Shown in pieces: positions 27,654 through 38,212 of a stretch of 64,000 nucleotides of DNA. This DNA comes from Flavobacteriaceae bacterium. GTDB taxonomy: Bacteria > Bacteroidota > Bacteroidia > Flavobacteriales > Flavobacteriaceae. Where the stretch lies: NCBI GenBank assembly GCA_947488595.1, contig CANKZI010000011.1, positions 1 through 64,000 on the forward strand, read 5' to 3'. The stretch's first letter is position 1; each line of letters starts with the position of its first letter. Made by a program: the position numbers and the translations under genes. The notes under the pieces are model-generated. The model was not told the DNA's origin, did no database searches, and was given only the letters and a program-made list of their open reading frames with translations.

Positions 27654-30600
27654 ATGAAAAACAAGCTACTCGCTATTATTTTATTAGCAATGACAGGCTT
27701 TTCCTTCGCTCAAAATCGCGACAATGTTTGGAAAAGTACTGTAAAAAAATCAGGTTCGATTACATTTGAAAATAAAACAAATTTATTGAGTCCAAGATTA
27801 TTTTCTTTGGATTTAAATACGCTAAAAAATGTGCTTTCTGTAACGAAATCGCGGTTTGAAGCTCCAAAATCCAACATTATTGTTGCTTTTCCCAATGCTG
27901 CAGGCGTTATGGAAAATTTCAGCATTTTTGAATCTTCAAATATGGATGCTGTTTTAGCTGCAAAATATCCTGAAATCAAATCGTATGTTGGGCAAGGTGT
28001 TGAAGATGCTACTGCGACCATTTATTTTAGTATTTCTCCTTTGGGATTGCAAAGTATGGTGCTTTATGCAGACAAATCGGCTACTTTCATTGAGGCTTAC
28101 ACCAAAGATTTGAGTGCTTATGCTGTTTACAAAAAATCAGACACCATGGCTTCATTAAATCCATTTGATTGTATGGTAATTGCGACAGCCAAAAAAGAGT
28201 TGTTAAATTCAAATGACGAATTAGCGTTAAGACCCAATGCAGATGATGGAAATTTAAGAAATTTCCGTTTGGCCATGTCGGTTACTGGCGAATATACCGC
28301 TTATTTTGGAGGTACAAAAGCGTTGGCGTTGGCCGCAATCAATAATACCATGACACGTGTTAATGGTGTTTTTGAAAAAGATTTCGGCGTACACATGAAC
28401 CTAATTGCCAACAATGATGTAATTATCTATACAAGTGCTTCAACCGATCCTTATTCAGTTGCTACAACAGGAGCAGGTGGCGCTTGGAATCAAGAATTAC
28501 AAACCAATCTGACCAATGTTATAGGTAGTGCCAATTACGATGTTGGACACTTATTTGGCGCCTCTGGAGGTGGAGGAAATGCTGGTTGTATCGGCTGTGT
28601 TTGCAAAAACCCTACAGCTTCTGTTCCTTTAGGGAAAGGAAGTGGCTATACTTCGCCAAATGATGCCATTCCAACAGGCGATAATTTTGATATCGATTAT
28701 GTTGCACATGAATTAGGGCATCAATTTGGTGCCAATCATACTTTTACCCACAGCAATGAAGGTACCGGTGCGCAAATGGAACCGGGAAGCGGCTCGACAA
28801 TTATGGGTTATGCCGGAATTACAGGCGCTACAACCGATGTACAACCACATTCTGATGCTTACTTTCATGCATTTAGTATACAACAAGTAACCAATTATGT
28901 GAAGACAACCACCTGTCAAACTACTACCGTTACAGGAAATGCAATTCCTACAGCCAATGCAGGTTTGGATTATACTATACCAAAAGGAACACCTTTTTTA
29001 TTAACAGGAGCTGCGACAGACTCCGATGGTGATATTTTGACCTATGATTGGGAACAAATGAATACAGGAACATCTACTTCGACAATACCAAGTGCGACCC
29101 GAACAACAGGACCCGCATTTCGATCTATCAATCCTTCTACCAATCCTTCTCGTTATTTTCCTAGAATTTCAACAGTTTTAACAGGTGCTACTTCTTGGAA
29201 ATGGGAAGTAGTTCCAACTGTAGCAAGAACAATGAATTTCCGATTGACAGTTCGCGACAATAGGGCTGGTGGTCCAGCAAATAACAGCGATGATATGGTG
29301 GTTACCGTAAATGCAACAGCAGGGCCATTTACAGTTAGCGCTCCCAATACAGCCGTTTCTTATTTAGGTGGCAGTACACAAACCGTAACTTGGGCGGTCG
29401 CTGGAACAACAGCAAATGGCGTAAACACAGCTAATGTTGATATTCTTTTGTCAACAGATGGAGGTGCCACTTACCCAATTACACTACTTGCAGCCACACC
29501 AAATGATGGTTCACAGGCGGTTACGATTCCAAATACTACCGGAACGACCAATCGTATTATGGTTAAAGGAAACAATCATATTTTCTTTGATGTATCGAAC
29601 ACCAATTTTAGTATTACTGCAGGTTCATCCGATACGGTTGCCCCAACAGCGCCAACGGCTTTGGTTGCTTCTGGAACAACACAAAGCACAACTAATTTGT
29701 CTTGGACAGCCGCCACAGACAATGTTGCAGTAACGGGTTATGATGTATTTCAAAATGCAATTTTAAAAGCAACTGTTACAACAACAACTTATGTGGTAAC
29801 AGGATTGGCAGTTGGTACAGCTTATAATTTTTCGGTAAAAGCAAAAGATGCGGCTGGAAATTTTTCGGCTGCAAGCAATGTGGCAAGTGTTACTACATTA
29901 GCACCTGTAGTAGACACGACCGCGCCAACCGCTCCTATGGCCTTGACCGCATCTGGAACTTCTACTACTACAACCAATTTAGCATGGACTGCAGCCACAG
30001 ATAATGTCGCAGTAACCGCATATGATGTTTATCAAGGCACAACTTTAAAAGCAACTGTTACTACAACCAATTATGCAGTAACAGGATTGACCGCAGCAAC
30101 TGCTTACATTTTCTCAGTTAGAGCAAAAGATGCTGCTGGAAATGTTTCGGTAGCAAGCAATACGGTTAACGTAACCACTTTGTCGTCAACAGTAACTTAC
30201 TGTGCCTCTCAAGGCAACAGTGTGGTTGATGAAAAAATTGGGAAAGTTGTTTTTGGAACCATCAATAATACGACCACTGGAGGAACTGGTTATGAAAATT
30301 ATACTGCAATTAGCACGAATGCAACACGTGGAACGGCTTATACGATAACCATTACACCGTCGTGGACCGGAGCGGCTTTTAGCGAAGGATATGCAGTTTT
30401 TATTGATTACAACAAAGATGGTGATTTTGTTGATGCTGGTGAAAGAGTTTGGACAAAAGCAAAATCAACAACAACGCCAGTTTCAGGAACATTTACCATT
30501 CCAACAACTGCTGCTTTAGGCGCTACAAGAATGAGGGTTTCTATGAAATACAACGGAACACCAACTGCTTGCGAAATCTTTTCGTTTGGTCAAGTAGAAG

Positions 30601-30884
30601 ATTATACCGTAAATATTGTTTCAACAGCAAGAGGAACTGAAACCAATACCGAAACTGCTTTGAATGTTAGTTTATTTCCTAATCCTTTGAAAGGTGAATT
30701 GCTTAATGTGACAAATATCGCAAACAATACACCATTCCGAATTGTCAATCTTTTAGGCCAAGAAGTAGCCAATGGAAAAATCAACAATGGAACTATTCTA
30801 GTCAGCAATATTGCCATTGGAACCTATATTTTAGAAGTAACTTCGGAAGGACAAACGGTAATCAAACGATTCATAAAACAATAA
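27654..30884 (+). CDS. T9SS-secreted reprolysin-like zinc metalloprotease
   Basis: 1076 residues: signal peptide (1-19), a propeptide-like region to about 190, a metzincin/M12-like catalytic domain with HELGHQFGANH (H352, E353, H356, H362) and a downstream Met-turn candidate (TIMGYAG), a PKD-like region (about 425-560), a further beta domain, two nearly identical FN3 domains (about 662-752 and 756-846), a GEVED domain (about 850-990, DYNKDGDF, FGQVEDYTV) and a type A T9SS sorting domain (about 1003-1076, LFPNPLKGE, VIKRFIKQ). It should be secreted or cell-surface and act on proteins. A terminator follows. Confidence 0.93.
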   Translation: MKNKLLAIILLAMTGFSFAQNRDNVWKSTVKKSGSITFENKTNLLSPRLFSLDLNTLKNVLSVTKSRFEAPKSNIIVAFPNAAGVMENFSIFESSNMDAVLAAKYPEIKSYVGQGVEDATATIYFSISPLGLQSMVLYADKSATFIEAYTKDLSAYAVYKKSDTMASLNPFDCMVIATAKKELLNSNDELALRPNADDGNLRNFRLAMSVTGEYTAYFGGTKALALAAINNTMTRVNGVFEKDFGVHMNLIANNDVIIYTSASTDPYSVATTGAGGAWNQELQTNLTNVIGSANYDVGHLFGASGGGGNAGCIGCVCKNPTASVPLGKGSGYTSPNDAIPTGDNFDIDYVAHELGHQFGANHTFTHSNEGTGAQMEPGSGSTIMGYAGITGATTDVQPHSDAYFHAFSIQQVTNYVKTTTCQTTTVTGNAIPTANAGLDYTIPKGTPFLLTGAATDSDGDILTYDWEQMNTGTSTSTIPSATRTTGPAFRSINPSTNPSRYFPRISTVLTGATSWKWEVVPTVARTMNFRLTVRDNRAGGPANNSDDMVVTVNATAGPFTVSAPNTAVSYLGGSTQTVTWAVAGTTANGVNTANVDILLSTDGGATYPITLLAATPNDGSQAVTIPNTTGTTNRIMVKGNNHIFFDVSNTNFSITAGSSDTVAPTAPTALVASGTTQSTTNLSWTAATDNVAVTGYDVFQNAILKATVTTTTYVVTGLAVGTAYNFSVKAKDAAGNFSAASNVASVTTLAPVVDTTAPTAPMALTASGTSTTTTNLAWTAATDNVAVTAYDVYQGTTLKATVTTTNYAVTGLTAATAYIFSVRAKDAAGNVSVASNTVNVTTLSSTVTYCASQGNSVVDEKIGKVVFGTINNTTTGGTGYENYTAISTNATRGTAYTITITPSWTGAAFSEGYAVFIDYNKDGDFVDAGERVWTKAKSTTTPVSGTFTIPTTAALGATRMRVSMKYNGTPTACEIFSFGQVEDYTVNIVSTARGTETNTETALNVSLFPNPLKGELLNVTNIANNTPFRIVNLLGQEVANGKINNGTILVSNIAIGTYILEVTSEGQTVIKRFIKQ

Positions 30885-30906
30885 GAATACACTTAATTAA
30901 TAATGG

Positions 30907-30943
30907 AAAAAACCGTCTCATGTAAAAACTGAGGCGGTTTTTT
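30907..30943 (+). terminator. intrinsic terminator after the metalloprotease
   Basis: A 14-bp stem: 30907-30920 (AAAAAACCGTCTCA) pairs fully with 30930-30943 (TGAGGCGGTTTTTT), allowing one G-U, around a 9-base loop. Confidence 0.92.
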
Positions 30944-31086
30944 AATTTAACTACAATTGCACAATTTTTAAAAATGGAACGCTCTCTTTCCTTACTTTCT
31001 TTAAAGGATACAAAAAAACAACAGCAATTCGAAATTCAATTTTACTATAAAATCACTACTTTTAATGTCTGAAAAAACAATGCATT

Positions 31087-33000
31087 ATGAAAAAAATAGC
31101 TTTTTTAATACTGATTCTAATGAGTTTGAATACTGTTGCGCAAAATGTCATGACGCCCGAATTACTATGGAAACTAGGAAGAGTAACCGTTTTAGGCGTT
31201 ACCAAAGACAGTAAAAACATCATTTATAAAGTGGCTACGCCATCGGTTGAAGATAATAAATCCAATTCCAAATACTTTTCGATTTCGGTAAACGGCGGCA
31301 ATGCAATTGAAGTTAGTGAATACAAATCGCTATTGATTGACAAAAACATTTCGCCAGATGGCAGCGCTCAGTTAAGCCATCAAGAAGTAAAAATAGATAA
31401 CATTCACGGTAAGGATTTTTATCCCGAACTTCAAAAATCAAACGCACAAATTTATAACGGACTCGATTACCGCCATTGGGACACATGGAATGAAGGTAAA
31501 TTCAACCATGTTTTTCTTGGCACAATTGGTTCCGAAACCGATAAAACACTTCCGCCATCCGACATTATGAAAGACGAAAGCTTTGATTGTCCGCAAAAAC
31601 CTTTTGGCGGCGATGAAGATTATATTTGGTCTCCAGACAGCAAAAGCATTTTTTATGTATGTAAGAAAAAAGCGGGAACTGCTTATGCTATTTCGACCAA
31701 TACCGACATTTTTGAATACAATATCGAAACCAAGACCACAACCAATCGCACCGAAAATAATTTGGGTTACGATACCGCTCCTCAATTTTCTCCAACCGGA
31801 AATCTGAGCTGGTTGCAAATGCAACGCGATGGTTATGAGGCTGACAAAAACGACATCATCGTTTCGTTTAAAGGCATGAAAATCAATCTTACAGCAAATT
31901 GGGACGGCACTGTAGAAAGTTTTTTGTGGAGTGCAGATGGTAAAAAAGTTTTTTTTCAGGCCCCTGTTGACGGCACTTTACAATTGTTTGAAGTCAATTT
32001 TCCAGGGCTTACAAAAATGGCAATCAATGTACGCCAGCTAACCAGTGGCGATTTTGATATTGCCAGTTTAGTAGGATTTTCGGGTGATACAATTATTGTT
32101 ACCAGAACCGATATGAATCATGCTGCAGAAATTTATTCGTATGATTTAAAGAAAAATATATGGAAGAAATTGAGTGCAATTAATGATGCTGTTTACAATA
32201 ATTTGTCCCTGAGTAAAACCGAAAAAAGATACGTAACCACAACTGACGGCAAAAAAATGCTGGTTTGGGTTGTGCTTCCGCCTAATTTTGATTCGAATAA
32301 AAAATATCCAACTTTATTGTATTGTCAAGGCGGACCGCAAAGTGCATTGACGCAGTTTTATTCGTTCAGATGGAACTTTCAATTGATGGCGGCCAAAGGT
32401 TATATTGTGGTTGCGCCGAACCGTCGTGGCATGCCTGGCCATGGTGTCGAATGGAATGAAAAAATTAGCACCGATTGGGGCGGGCAAGTCATGGACGATT
32501 ATCTTTCGGCTATTGACGCTGTTGCGAAAGAAAATTATGTTGACAAAGCCAGATTGGGTTGCGTTGGAGCAAGTTATGGCGGCTACTCTGTTTTTTACTT
32601 GGCTGGAATTCACAACAATCGTTTTAAAACTTTTATTGCCCATGATGGCGTTTTTAATACCCAAAGCATGTTTGGCACTACCGAAGAGGTGTTTTTTACA
32701 AACTATGATTTTGGCGGTCCCTATTGGGAAAAAGACAATGCAAAAGCGCAAAAATCCTATAACGATTTTAACCCAATCAATAAAGTGGATCAATGGAATA
32801 AACCAATCTTAATTATACAAGGAGGCAATGATTTTAGGGTGCCAATTGGACAAAGTCAAGAAGCATTTCAGGCTGCCCAAATGCGCGGTATCAAAAGCCG
32901 ATTTTTATATTTCCCCGAGGAAAACCATTGGGTACTCCAACCTCAAAATGCTATCGTTTGGCAAAGAGAGTTTTATAAATGGTTGAAAGAAACATTATAA
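31087..33000 (+). CDS. S9 family dipeptidyl/acylaminoacyl-type peptidase, exported
   Basis: 637 residues: signal peptide (1-18, ending TVAQ), a WD40/TolB-like beta-propeller (about 40-370), and a C-terminal alpha/beta-hydrolase (about 390-637) with Ser496 in GASYGGYS, Asp in GGNDFRVP and His in EENHWVLQP. The YGGYS and ENHW signatures place it with the S9C/DPP-like group rather than S9A. Periplasmic release of dipeptides or N-terminal residues is the likely role, by family. It is the third exported peptidase within 11 kb. Confidence 0.92.
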   Translation: MKKIAFLILILMSLNTVAQNVMTPELLWKLGRVTVLGVTKDSKNIIYKVATPSVEDNKSNSKYFSISVNGGNAIEVSEYKSLLIDKNISPDGSAQLSHQEVKIDNIHGKDFYPELQKSNAQIYNGLDYRHWDTWNEGKFNHVFLGTIGSETDKTLPPSDIMKDESFDCPQKPFGGDEDYIWSPDSKSIFYVCKKKAGTAYAISTNTDIFEYNIETKTTTNRTENNLGYDTAPQFSPTGNLSWLQMQRDGYEADKNDIIVSFKGMKINLTANWDGTVESFLWSADGKKVFFQAPVDGTLQLFEVNFPGLTKMAINVRQLTSGDFDIASLVGFSGDTIIVTRTDMNHAAEIYSYDLKKNIWKKLSAINDAVYNNLSLSKTEKRYVTTTDGKKMLVWVVLPPNFDSNKKYPTLLYCQGGPQSALTQFYSFRWNFQLMAAKGYIVVAPNRRGMPGHGVEWNEKISTDWGGQVMDDYLSAIDAVAKENYVDKARLGCVGASYGGYSVFYLAGIHNNRFKTFIAHDGVFNTQSMFGTTEEVFFTNYDFGGPYWEKDNAKAQKSYNDFNPINKVDQWNKPILIIQGGNDFRVPIGQSQEAFQAAQMRGIKSRFLYFPEENHWVLQPQNAIVWQREFYKWLKETL

Positions 33001-33174
33001 ATACCGTGAAGTCTTGTTTGTGATTTGATAAAATTGAATTACCAAATACTTGTATCGTTTTGTATTTGAAATCATCTAATCTTTGATGTGAATTTGATGC
33101 AACACTTTGTTATTTATGTATTGAAAAGGAATGCCAAAAATTGCTATTAGTCTTTTACTGTCGAACAATTCCCG

Positions 33175-33204
33175 TTTTTGTGTACCTAGAAAATCTTATA
33201 TTTG
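33175..33204 (+). promoter_or_regulatory. promoter of pgk
   Basis: TTTTTG (33175-33180) and TATATTTG (33197-33204) are separated by 16 bases, close to the Bacteroidota consensus. Transcription would start about 30 bases before the ATG at 33241, just ahead of a tandem duplication. Confidence 0.55.
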
Positions 33205-33208
33205 TCAA

Positions 33209-33241
33209 CTAAAAAATAGAGCAACCCTAAAAAATAGAGCA
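33209..33241 (+). repeat. 18-bp tandem duplication in the pgk leader
   Basis: CTAAAAAATAGAGCA occurs at 33209-33223 and again at 33227-33241, a period of 18 bases. The last A of the second copy is the first base of the pgk start codon, so the duplication places two identical ribosome-landing sequences in the leader. Confidence 0.9.
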
Positions 33242-34428
33242 TGAAAACTTTAAATGATTTCAATTTCAAAAATAAAAAAGCCTTAATTCGTGTTGATTTT
33301 AATGTGCCTTTGGACGAGAATTTTAATGTAACCGATGCAACGCGAATTGAAGCTGCAAAACCAACTATTGATAAAATTCTTGCCGATGGTGGAAGCGTAA
33401 TTTTGATGTCGCACCTCGGAAGACCAAAAGGCGTTGAAGCACAGTATTCGTTACAACATATTATAAAAACAGCTTCTGAAGTCCTTGGTGTAACAGTAAA
33501 ATTTGCCGAAAATTGTGTTGGGGCAGTTGCAAAATCAGCTTCCGAAAACCTACATTCAGGAGAAGTTTTGTTATTAGAAAACTTGCGTTTTCATAAGGAA
33601 GAAGAAGCGGGCGATATTGCATTTGCAAAAGAATTGGCTTCATTAGGCGATATTTATGTGAACGATGCTTTTGGTACTGCACACCGAGCACACGCATCAA
33701 CAACCATTATTGCTCAATTTTTTCCAAACGAAAAATGTTTTGGTTTTTTATTGGCAAAAGAAATAGAAAGTCTCAATAAAGTTTTAAAAAATTCAGAAAA
33801 ACCAGTAACAGCAGTACTTGGCGGAAGTAAAGTTTCTTCAAAAATTACCGTTATCGAAAATATCTTGGACAAAGTCGACCACATGATTATTGGTGGCGGA
33901 ATGACTTTTACTTTCGTGAAAGCTTTAGGCGGAAAAATTGGCGATTCTATATGTGAAGACGACAAACAAGAATTGGCTTTGGAAATTCTGCGTCTGGCCA
34001 AAGAAAAAGGAGTTCAAATACACCTCCCTGTTGATGTAATTGCTGCCGATGCTTTTTCGAAGGACGCAAATACACAAATAGTCGATGTTCGTGAAATTCC
34101 TGATGGATGGCAAGGTTTGGATGCGGGGCCAAAATCACTAGATAATTTCAAAAAAATTATTTTGGAGTCGAAAACTATTCTTTGGAACGGTCCTTTGGGC
34201 GTTTTTGAAATGGAGAAATTTGCCAACGGCACTATCGAATTAGGCAATTTTATTGCCGAAGCTACAGCCAACGGCGCCTTTTCGTTAGTAGGTGGAGGCG
34301 ATTCGGTTGCAGCAGTAAAACAGTTTGGCTTGGAAGACAAAATGAGCTATGTTTCCACTGGCGGCGGAGCCATGCTCGAAATGTTAGAAGGTAAAAATTT
34401 GCCCGGAATCGCGGCAATTTTGAATTAA
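33241..34428 (+). CDS. pgk: phosphoglycerate kinase
   Basis: A 395-residue glycolytic enzyme that transfers phosphate from 1,3-bisphosphoglycerate to ADP. Visible are RVDFNVPLD (substrate-binding Arg and Asp), [37 protein letters not shown] and the C-terminal nucleotide-binding GGGDSVAAV and [11 protein letters not shown]. Length is standard. It starts immediately at the duplicated leader sequence and appears monocistronic. Confidence 0.98.
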   Translation: MKTLNDFNFKNKKALIRVDFNVPLDENFNVTDATRIEAAKPTIDKILADGGSVILMSHLGRPKGVEAQYSLQHIIKTASEVLGVTVKFAENCVGAVAKSASENLHSGEVLLLENLRFHKEEEAGDIAFAKELASLGDIYVNDAFGTAHRAHASTTIIAQFFPNEKCFGFLLAKEIESLNKVLKNSEKPVTAVLGGSKVSSKITVIENILDKVDHMIIGGGMTFTFVKALGGKIGDSICEDDKQELALEILRLAKEKGVQIHLPVDVIAADAFSKDANTQIVDVREIPDGWQGLDAGPKSLDNFKKIILESKTILWNGPLGVFEMEKFANGTIELGNFIAEATANGAFSLVGGGDSVAAVKQFGLEDKMSYVSTGGGAMLEMLEGKNLPGIAAILN

Positions 34429-34641
34429 AAAATCACAATTAACAATATTTGGGAGAATTTTAAGTTATACAATTACAAGATTTTGTTATATAATTGTTAT
34501 GTTTGCATATACAATATTTTGAAAAACAACGTATTGTATAATAAATTCTTCAAATCTTTGGATTTTATCCAAAAATAACACGAATTGAAGTTTTCAGAAA
34601 GGCACGATTATTGGCTTATCGAAAACAATAAAAACGTAATT

Positions 34642-36663
34642 ATGATTTTAAAAAATATCACATTATCTGTTCTTTTACTTTTAGCAGGAACCGCAATTGC
34701 GCAAGATACACTTACCTCAACTACTGCTTTTCAAAAACCCATTATCAAAATTGCCTACCTTGATTCCATAAAAGCGACTTTTAAAAAAGACAAGATGGCG
34801 TCATGTGTCGATAGCCTTTGGATGAAAGAGCTTTCCAATCTTGACTTATATAATGATTTGGCCAATGACATCAAAAACATCAACATTGATCAAAAAGTAG
34901 ATTATGAACTTTCGACCGAATTGTTAAAAAAGCGTTTGGCCGCAATGGATGCCAAGTCACCATTTAATATCGAGTACAATCCAGGTCTCGAAAATCTCAT
35001 CAAATCATTTCTTAAAAACAGAAAAAAATCTTTCGAAAGATTAATGGCCATTTCTGAATATTATTTCCCAATGTTTGAAGAGGCTTTGGCTAAAAAAAAT
35101 GTGCCTTTAGAAATAAAATATTTAGCAGTTGTTGAATCGGCATTGAACCCGAAAGCAGTTTCTAGAGTAGGTGCAACCGGACTTTGGCAGTTCATGTACC
35201 AAACAGGAAAGCAATACAATTTGGGCATCGATTCGTATGTTGACGAAAGAAGCGATCCGCTAAAAGCAAGCGACGCAGCGGCACAGTATATGAGTAATAT
35301 GTACCGCATTTTTGGTGATTGGGATTTGGTTTTAGCGTCGTATAATTCGGGGCCAGGCAACGTAGCAAAAGCAATAAGACGTTCTGGTGGACAAGAAAAT
35401 TATTGGAATATCCGTAAAAATTTACCCAAAGAAACACAAGGTTATGTTCCTGCATTTTTGGCTACAATGTACATTTATGAATACCATAAAGAGCATGGCA
35501 TCGTTCCAAATCGCGCAATAGTGAAACATTTTACCACTGATACCGTAGCCATTAGGCAGCAAATGTCGTTCAAACAAATTTCTGATTTATTGGATATTCC
35601 TGTAGCTCAAATTCAATTATTGAACCCATCATACAAAGTCAATGTGATTCCGAATTATAAAGATAAAATGCATTTTTTGAGATTACCATCAGATAAAATT
35701 GCGATTTTTACTTCTAATGAAGAAAAAATTTATGCTTATGTAACGCACGAAGCGGCCAAAAGAGAACGTCCGTTTCAACAGTACAACGCATTGAGAGATT
35801 CTTCCAGATTGGCTTCACGAGATACCACTATCAGAATCAATAAAACCAAATACCATACTGTTCGAAAAGGTGATAATTTGAGCGAAATTGCTTCAAAATA
35901 TGGCGTTTCAATGGCAAGCATTAAAAAGTGGAACAGGCTTAAATCTAACAACGTACCACTTGGAAGAAAACTGAAAATCGTTTCTTTTGAAAACGAACAA
36001 ATTGCAGTTGCTGACAAAAAAGAACACAAAGCAAATGCATTAAAAACTCAAAAAACAAATGATATTGCGGCAACTGAAAATAAGCCAAAAGAAGTTATAG
36101 AAAAGTCTGTTAGCACCGTAACTCCAGAATATTATATCGTTCAACCAGGAGATAATCTGGGTAACATCGCCAAAAAATTTGGAGTAAGTACTACTGAATT
36201 AAAAGATTGGAATAATATGGAAGACAACAACGTTATGTTGGACACCAAGTTAAAAATATTAAAAGACAAAAAAGACGCGATAACCGAGTTAAAAGAAGAT
36301 GCAATAATCAAAACCACCAATTACCACCTTGTTCAAAAAGGAGATATTTTGGTCAATATCGCGAAAAAGTATGGTGTTACTGTAGCCGAGATTCAAGAGT
36401 GGAATCAATTGGAAGGCAACAATATTCAACTTGGCAGTAAACTTTTGATTTTAAAAGAAGGTGTTGCATCGTCTACAAACATGATTGCATCCAAAGATAA
36501 AAAAGCGGTTTCTAAAGACAATCATTATTTGGTAAGAAAAGGCGATTCGTTGTTCACTATCGCAAAAAAATATCCTGGTGTTACGGTCAATGATATCAAA
36601 AAATGGAATGGTATTAATAGCGACGATTTGAAACCCGGAATGAAATTAAAAATCAATGGATAA
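34642..36663 (+). CDS. MltD-like lytic transglycosylase with four LysM domains
   Basis: 673 residues that would cleave peptidoglycan glycan strands in the periplasm. Signal peptide (1-21, ending AIAQ), a helical N-terminal region, an SLT catalytic domain (about 155-300) with catalytic Glu in VVESALNPKAVS and GATGLWQFM, ASYNSGPGNV, then four LysM repeats starting near residues 403, 496, 559 and 628 (each V.KGD.L..IA.KYGV...IK.WN). The frame extends upstream to 34585, but the ATG at 34642 gives a clean signal peptide and was chosen. A long terminator separates it from the DUF4837 gene. Confidence 0.93.
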   Translation: MILKNITLSVLLLLAGTAIAQDTLTSTTAFQKPIIKIAYLDSIKATFKKDKMASCVDSLWMKELSNLDLYNDLANDIKNINIDQKVDYELSTELLKKRLAAMDAKSPFNIEYNPGLENLIKSFLKNRKKSFERLMAISEYYFPMFEEALAKKNVPLEIKYLAVVESALNPKAVSRVGATGLWQFMYQTGKQYNLGIDSYVDERSDPLKASDAAAQYMSNMYRIFGDWDLVLASYNSGPGNVAKAIRRSGGQENYWNIRKNLPKETQGYVPAFLATMYIYEYHKEHGIVPNRAIVKHFTTDTVAIRQQMSFKQISDLLDIPVAQIQLLNPSYKVNVIPNYKDKMHFLRLPSDKIAIFTSNEEKIYAYVTHEAAKRERPFQQYNALRDSSRLASRDTTIRINKTKYHTVRKGDNLSEIASKYGVSMASIKKWNRLKSNNVPLGRKLKIVSFENEQIAVADKKEHKANALKTQKTNDIAATENKPKEVIEKSVSTVTPEYYIVQPGDNLGNIAKKFGVSTTELKDWNNMEDNNVMLDTKLKILKDKKDAITELKEDAIIKTTNYHLVQKGDILVNIAKKYGVTVAEIQEWNQLEGNNIQLGSKLLILKEGVASSTNMIASKDKKAVSKDNHYLVRKGDSLFTIAKKYPGVTVNDIKKWNGINSDDLKPGMKLKING

Positions 36664-36696
36664 ATCATTATAGTTTTAATATCATAATATATTTTA

Positions 36697-36747
36697 AAAT
36701 GCCTGTAAGCATAAACAGTTAAAAACTGTGTGTTTTCAGGCATTTTT
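36697..36747 (+). terminator. intrinsic terminator with nested stem
   Basis: AAAATGCCTG (36697-36706) pairs with CAGGCATTTT (36737-36746) followed by T, and inside the loop ACAGTT/AACTGT forms a second stem. It ends 16 bases before the next ATG (36763), so transcription of the DUF4837 gene either reads through or starts nearby. Confidence 0.75.
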
Positions 36748-36762
36748 ACAATAAAGCAAAAG

Positions 36763-37737
36763 ATGAAAGCAAAATATTATTTAGTTTTTTTAGTTTTGAT
36801 TTTTATCGTTGGTTGCGAAAAAACAGAGGACAAGTCAAAAATTAACGCATCGGTTGGAAAAATTAATTCACTGTCGATCATCATTTCTGATCAACTTTGG
36901 AATGGGGAAATCGGTGACAGTTTGCGAAAAAAATTTGCCGCGTCTGTAGACGGATTACCGCAAGAAGAGCCTTTGTTTACCATCAATCAATATCCGATAA
37001 AAGCCCTTGACGGGAAAATAATTGGGCGCAATGTCATCATTATTAAAAAAGAAGAAAAAAATGATTTTTCCATCCAAGAAAATGAATTTGCAGCGCCGCA
37101 AACCATTGTTCATATTTCAGGAAATAATGTAATTGAAATCGTAGATCATATCGAAAAAAATGCAGACTCGATTATAAAAAAATTGAAACAAGGCGAAATT
37201 CGGCAAAGTCAAAAAATCATTGATACGTCTTTGTTGGATGCTCAAAAAATTAGAAAAAAATTTAAAATCGACTTACATCTCCCATCCAATTATAAATATG
37301 CTTTAGAAAAACGTAATTTCATTTGGTTGAAAAAAGAAATTTTGAGCGGAAACACCAGTGTTTTGATTTATAAAGTGCCTTTTAAAACCATCTTAAAAAA
37401 TGATGATTTGACCAATAACATCATCAAAATGCGAGATTCTATTGGCGGATTGTATATTCGAGGCAAACAAAAAAGAAACAAAATGATCACCGAAGAATCG
37501 TATGCGCCTTATTTTTTAAATACAATAATAAATAACAGAAGAGCTTATGAAACCAAAGGCACTTGGGAATTAAAAGGCGATTTTATGTCAGGTTCTTTTA
37601 TCAATTATGCCATTATGGATCGTAAAAATCGAAAATTTATCATAATCGAAGGTTTTTGTTATGCGCCATCAACCGAAAAACGCGATTTGATGCACGAACT
37701 CGAAGCGATAATCAAATCGGTTAAAGTTTTGAAATAA
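36763..37737 (+). CDS. DUF4837 family lipoprotein
   Basis: 324 residues with a lipobox signal (LVFLVLIFIVGC, Cys18) and a mature part rich in K, I and N. Features are SDQLWNGEIGDSLR near residues 43-56, typical of this family, and a C-terminal GDFMSGSFINYAIMDR plus EGFCYAP. No enzymatic motif is recognised and the function is unknown. The upstream frame begins at 36730 but ATG 36763 gives the lipoprotein signal. It follows the LysM transglycosylase and precedes an acetyltransferase with a 34-base gap, so it may be co-transcribed with the latter. Confidence 0.85.
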   Translation: MKAKYYLVFLVLIFIVGCEKTEDKSKINASVGKINSLSIIISDQLWNGEIGDSLRKKFAASVDGLPQEEPLFTINQYPIKALDGKIIGRNVIIIKKEEKNDFSIQENEFAAPQTIVHISGNNVIEIVDHIEKNADSIIKKLKQGEIRQSQKIIDTSLLDAQKIRKKFKIDLHLPSNYKYALEKRNFIWLKKEILSGNTSVLIYKVPFKTILKNDDLTNNIIKMRDSIGGLYIRGKQKRNKMITEESYAPYFLNTIINNRRAYETKGTWELKGDFMSGSFINYAIMDRKNRKFIIIEGFCYAPSTEKRDLMHELEAIIKSVKVLK

Positions 37738-37771
37738 TTCAAAAATAAATTTTATAAAATAATTTAAACCC

Positions 37772-38212
37772 ATGCAAACCGAAATAAAAGCGTTTAACGC
37801 ACTTTCGCTACTGGAGCTTTACAATTTACTTCAATTGCGAGCTGAAGTCTTTGTTGTTGAGCAAAATTGCGTTTATCAAGACGTTGACGGTAAAGATGAA
37901 AAAGCTTTGCATTTGATTGGCACTTATGAAGGAAAAATCGTGGCCTATGCCCGTATTTTTGATGCTGGAGCTTACTTTGTAAATGCGTCGATTGGAAGAG
38001 TGGTGGTTGCGCAAAACCAACGCGATAAAAAATGGGGACATCAATTAATTCAAGCCGCAATTCAAGCCGTTGCATCACATTTTGGAACAACAAAAATTAC
38101 CATTTCTGCACAATTGTATCTGAAAAAATTTTATGAAACCAATGGCTTTGTTGTTGTTGGAACAAGTTATCTAGAAGACGACATCTTACATATTAAAATG
38201 AAAAGAGATTAA
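37772..38212 (+). CDS. ElaA-like GNAT acetyltransferase
   Basis: 146 residues of the GNAT fold. The ElaA-like pattern is visible at LRAEVFVVEQNCVYQDVDG, followed by YARIF, IGRVVV and the acetyl-CoA loop region QRDKKWGHQLIQ, then LYLKKFYETNGF. Substrate unknown. It converges on the OmpA-like gene, sharing TTAA for both stop codons (4-base overlap). Confidence 0.9.
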   Translation: MQTEIKAFNALSLLELYNLLQLRAEVFVVEQNCVYQDVDGKDEKALHLIGTYEGKIVAYARIFDAGAYFVNASIGRVVVAQNQRDKKWGHQLIQAAIQAVASHFGTTKITISAQLYLKKFYETNGFVVVGTSYLEDDILHIKMKRD

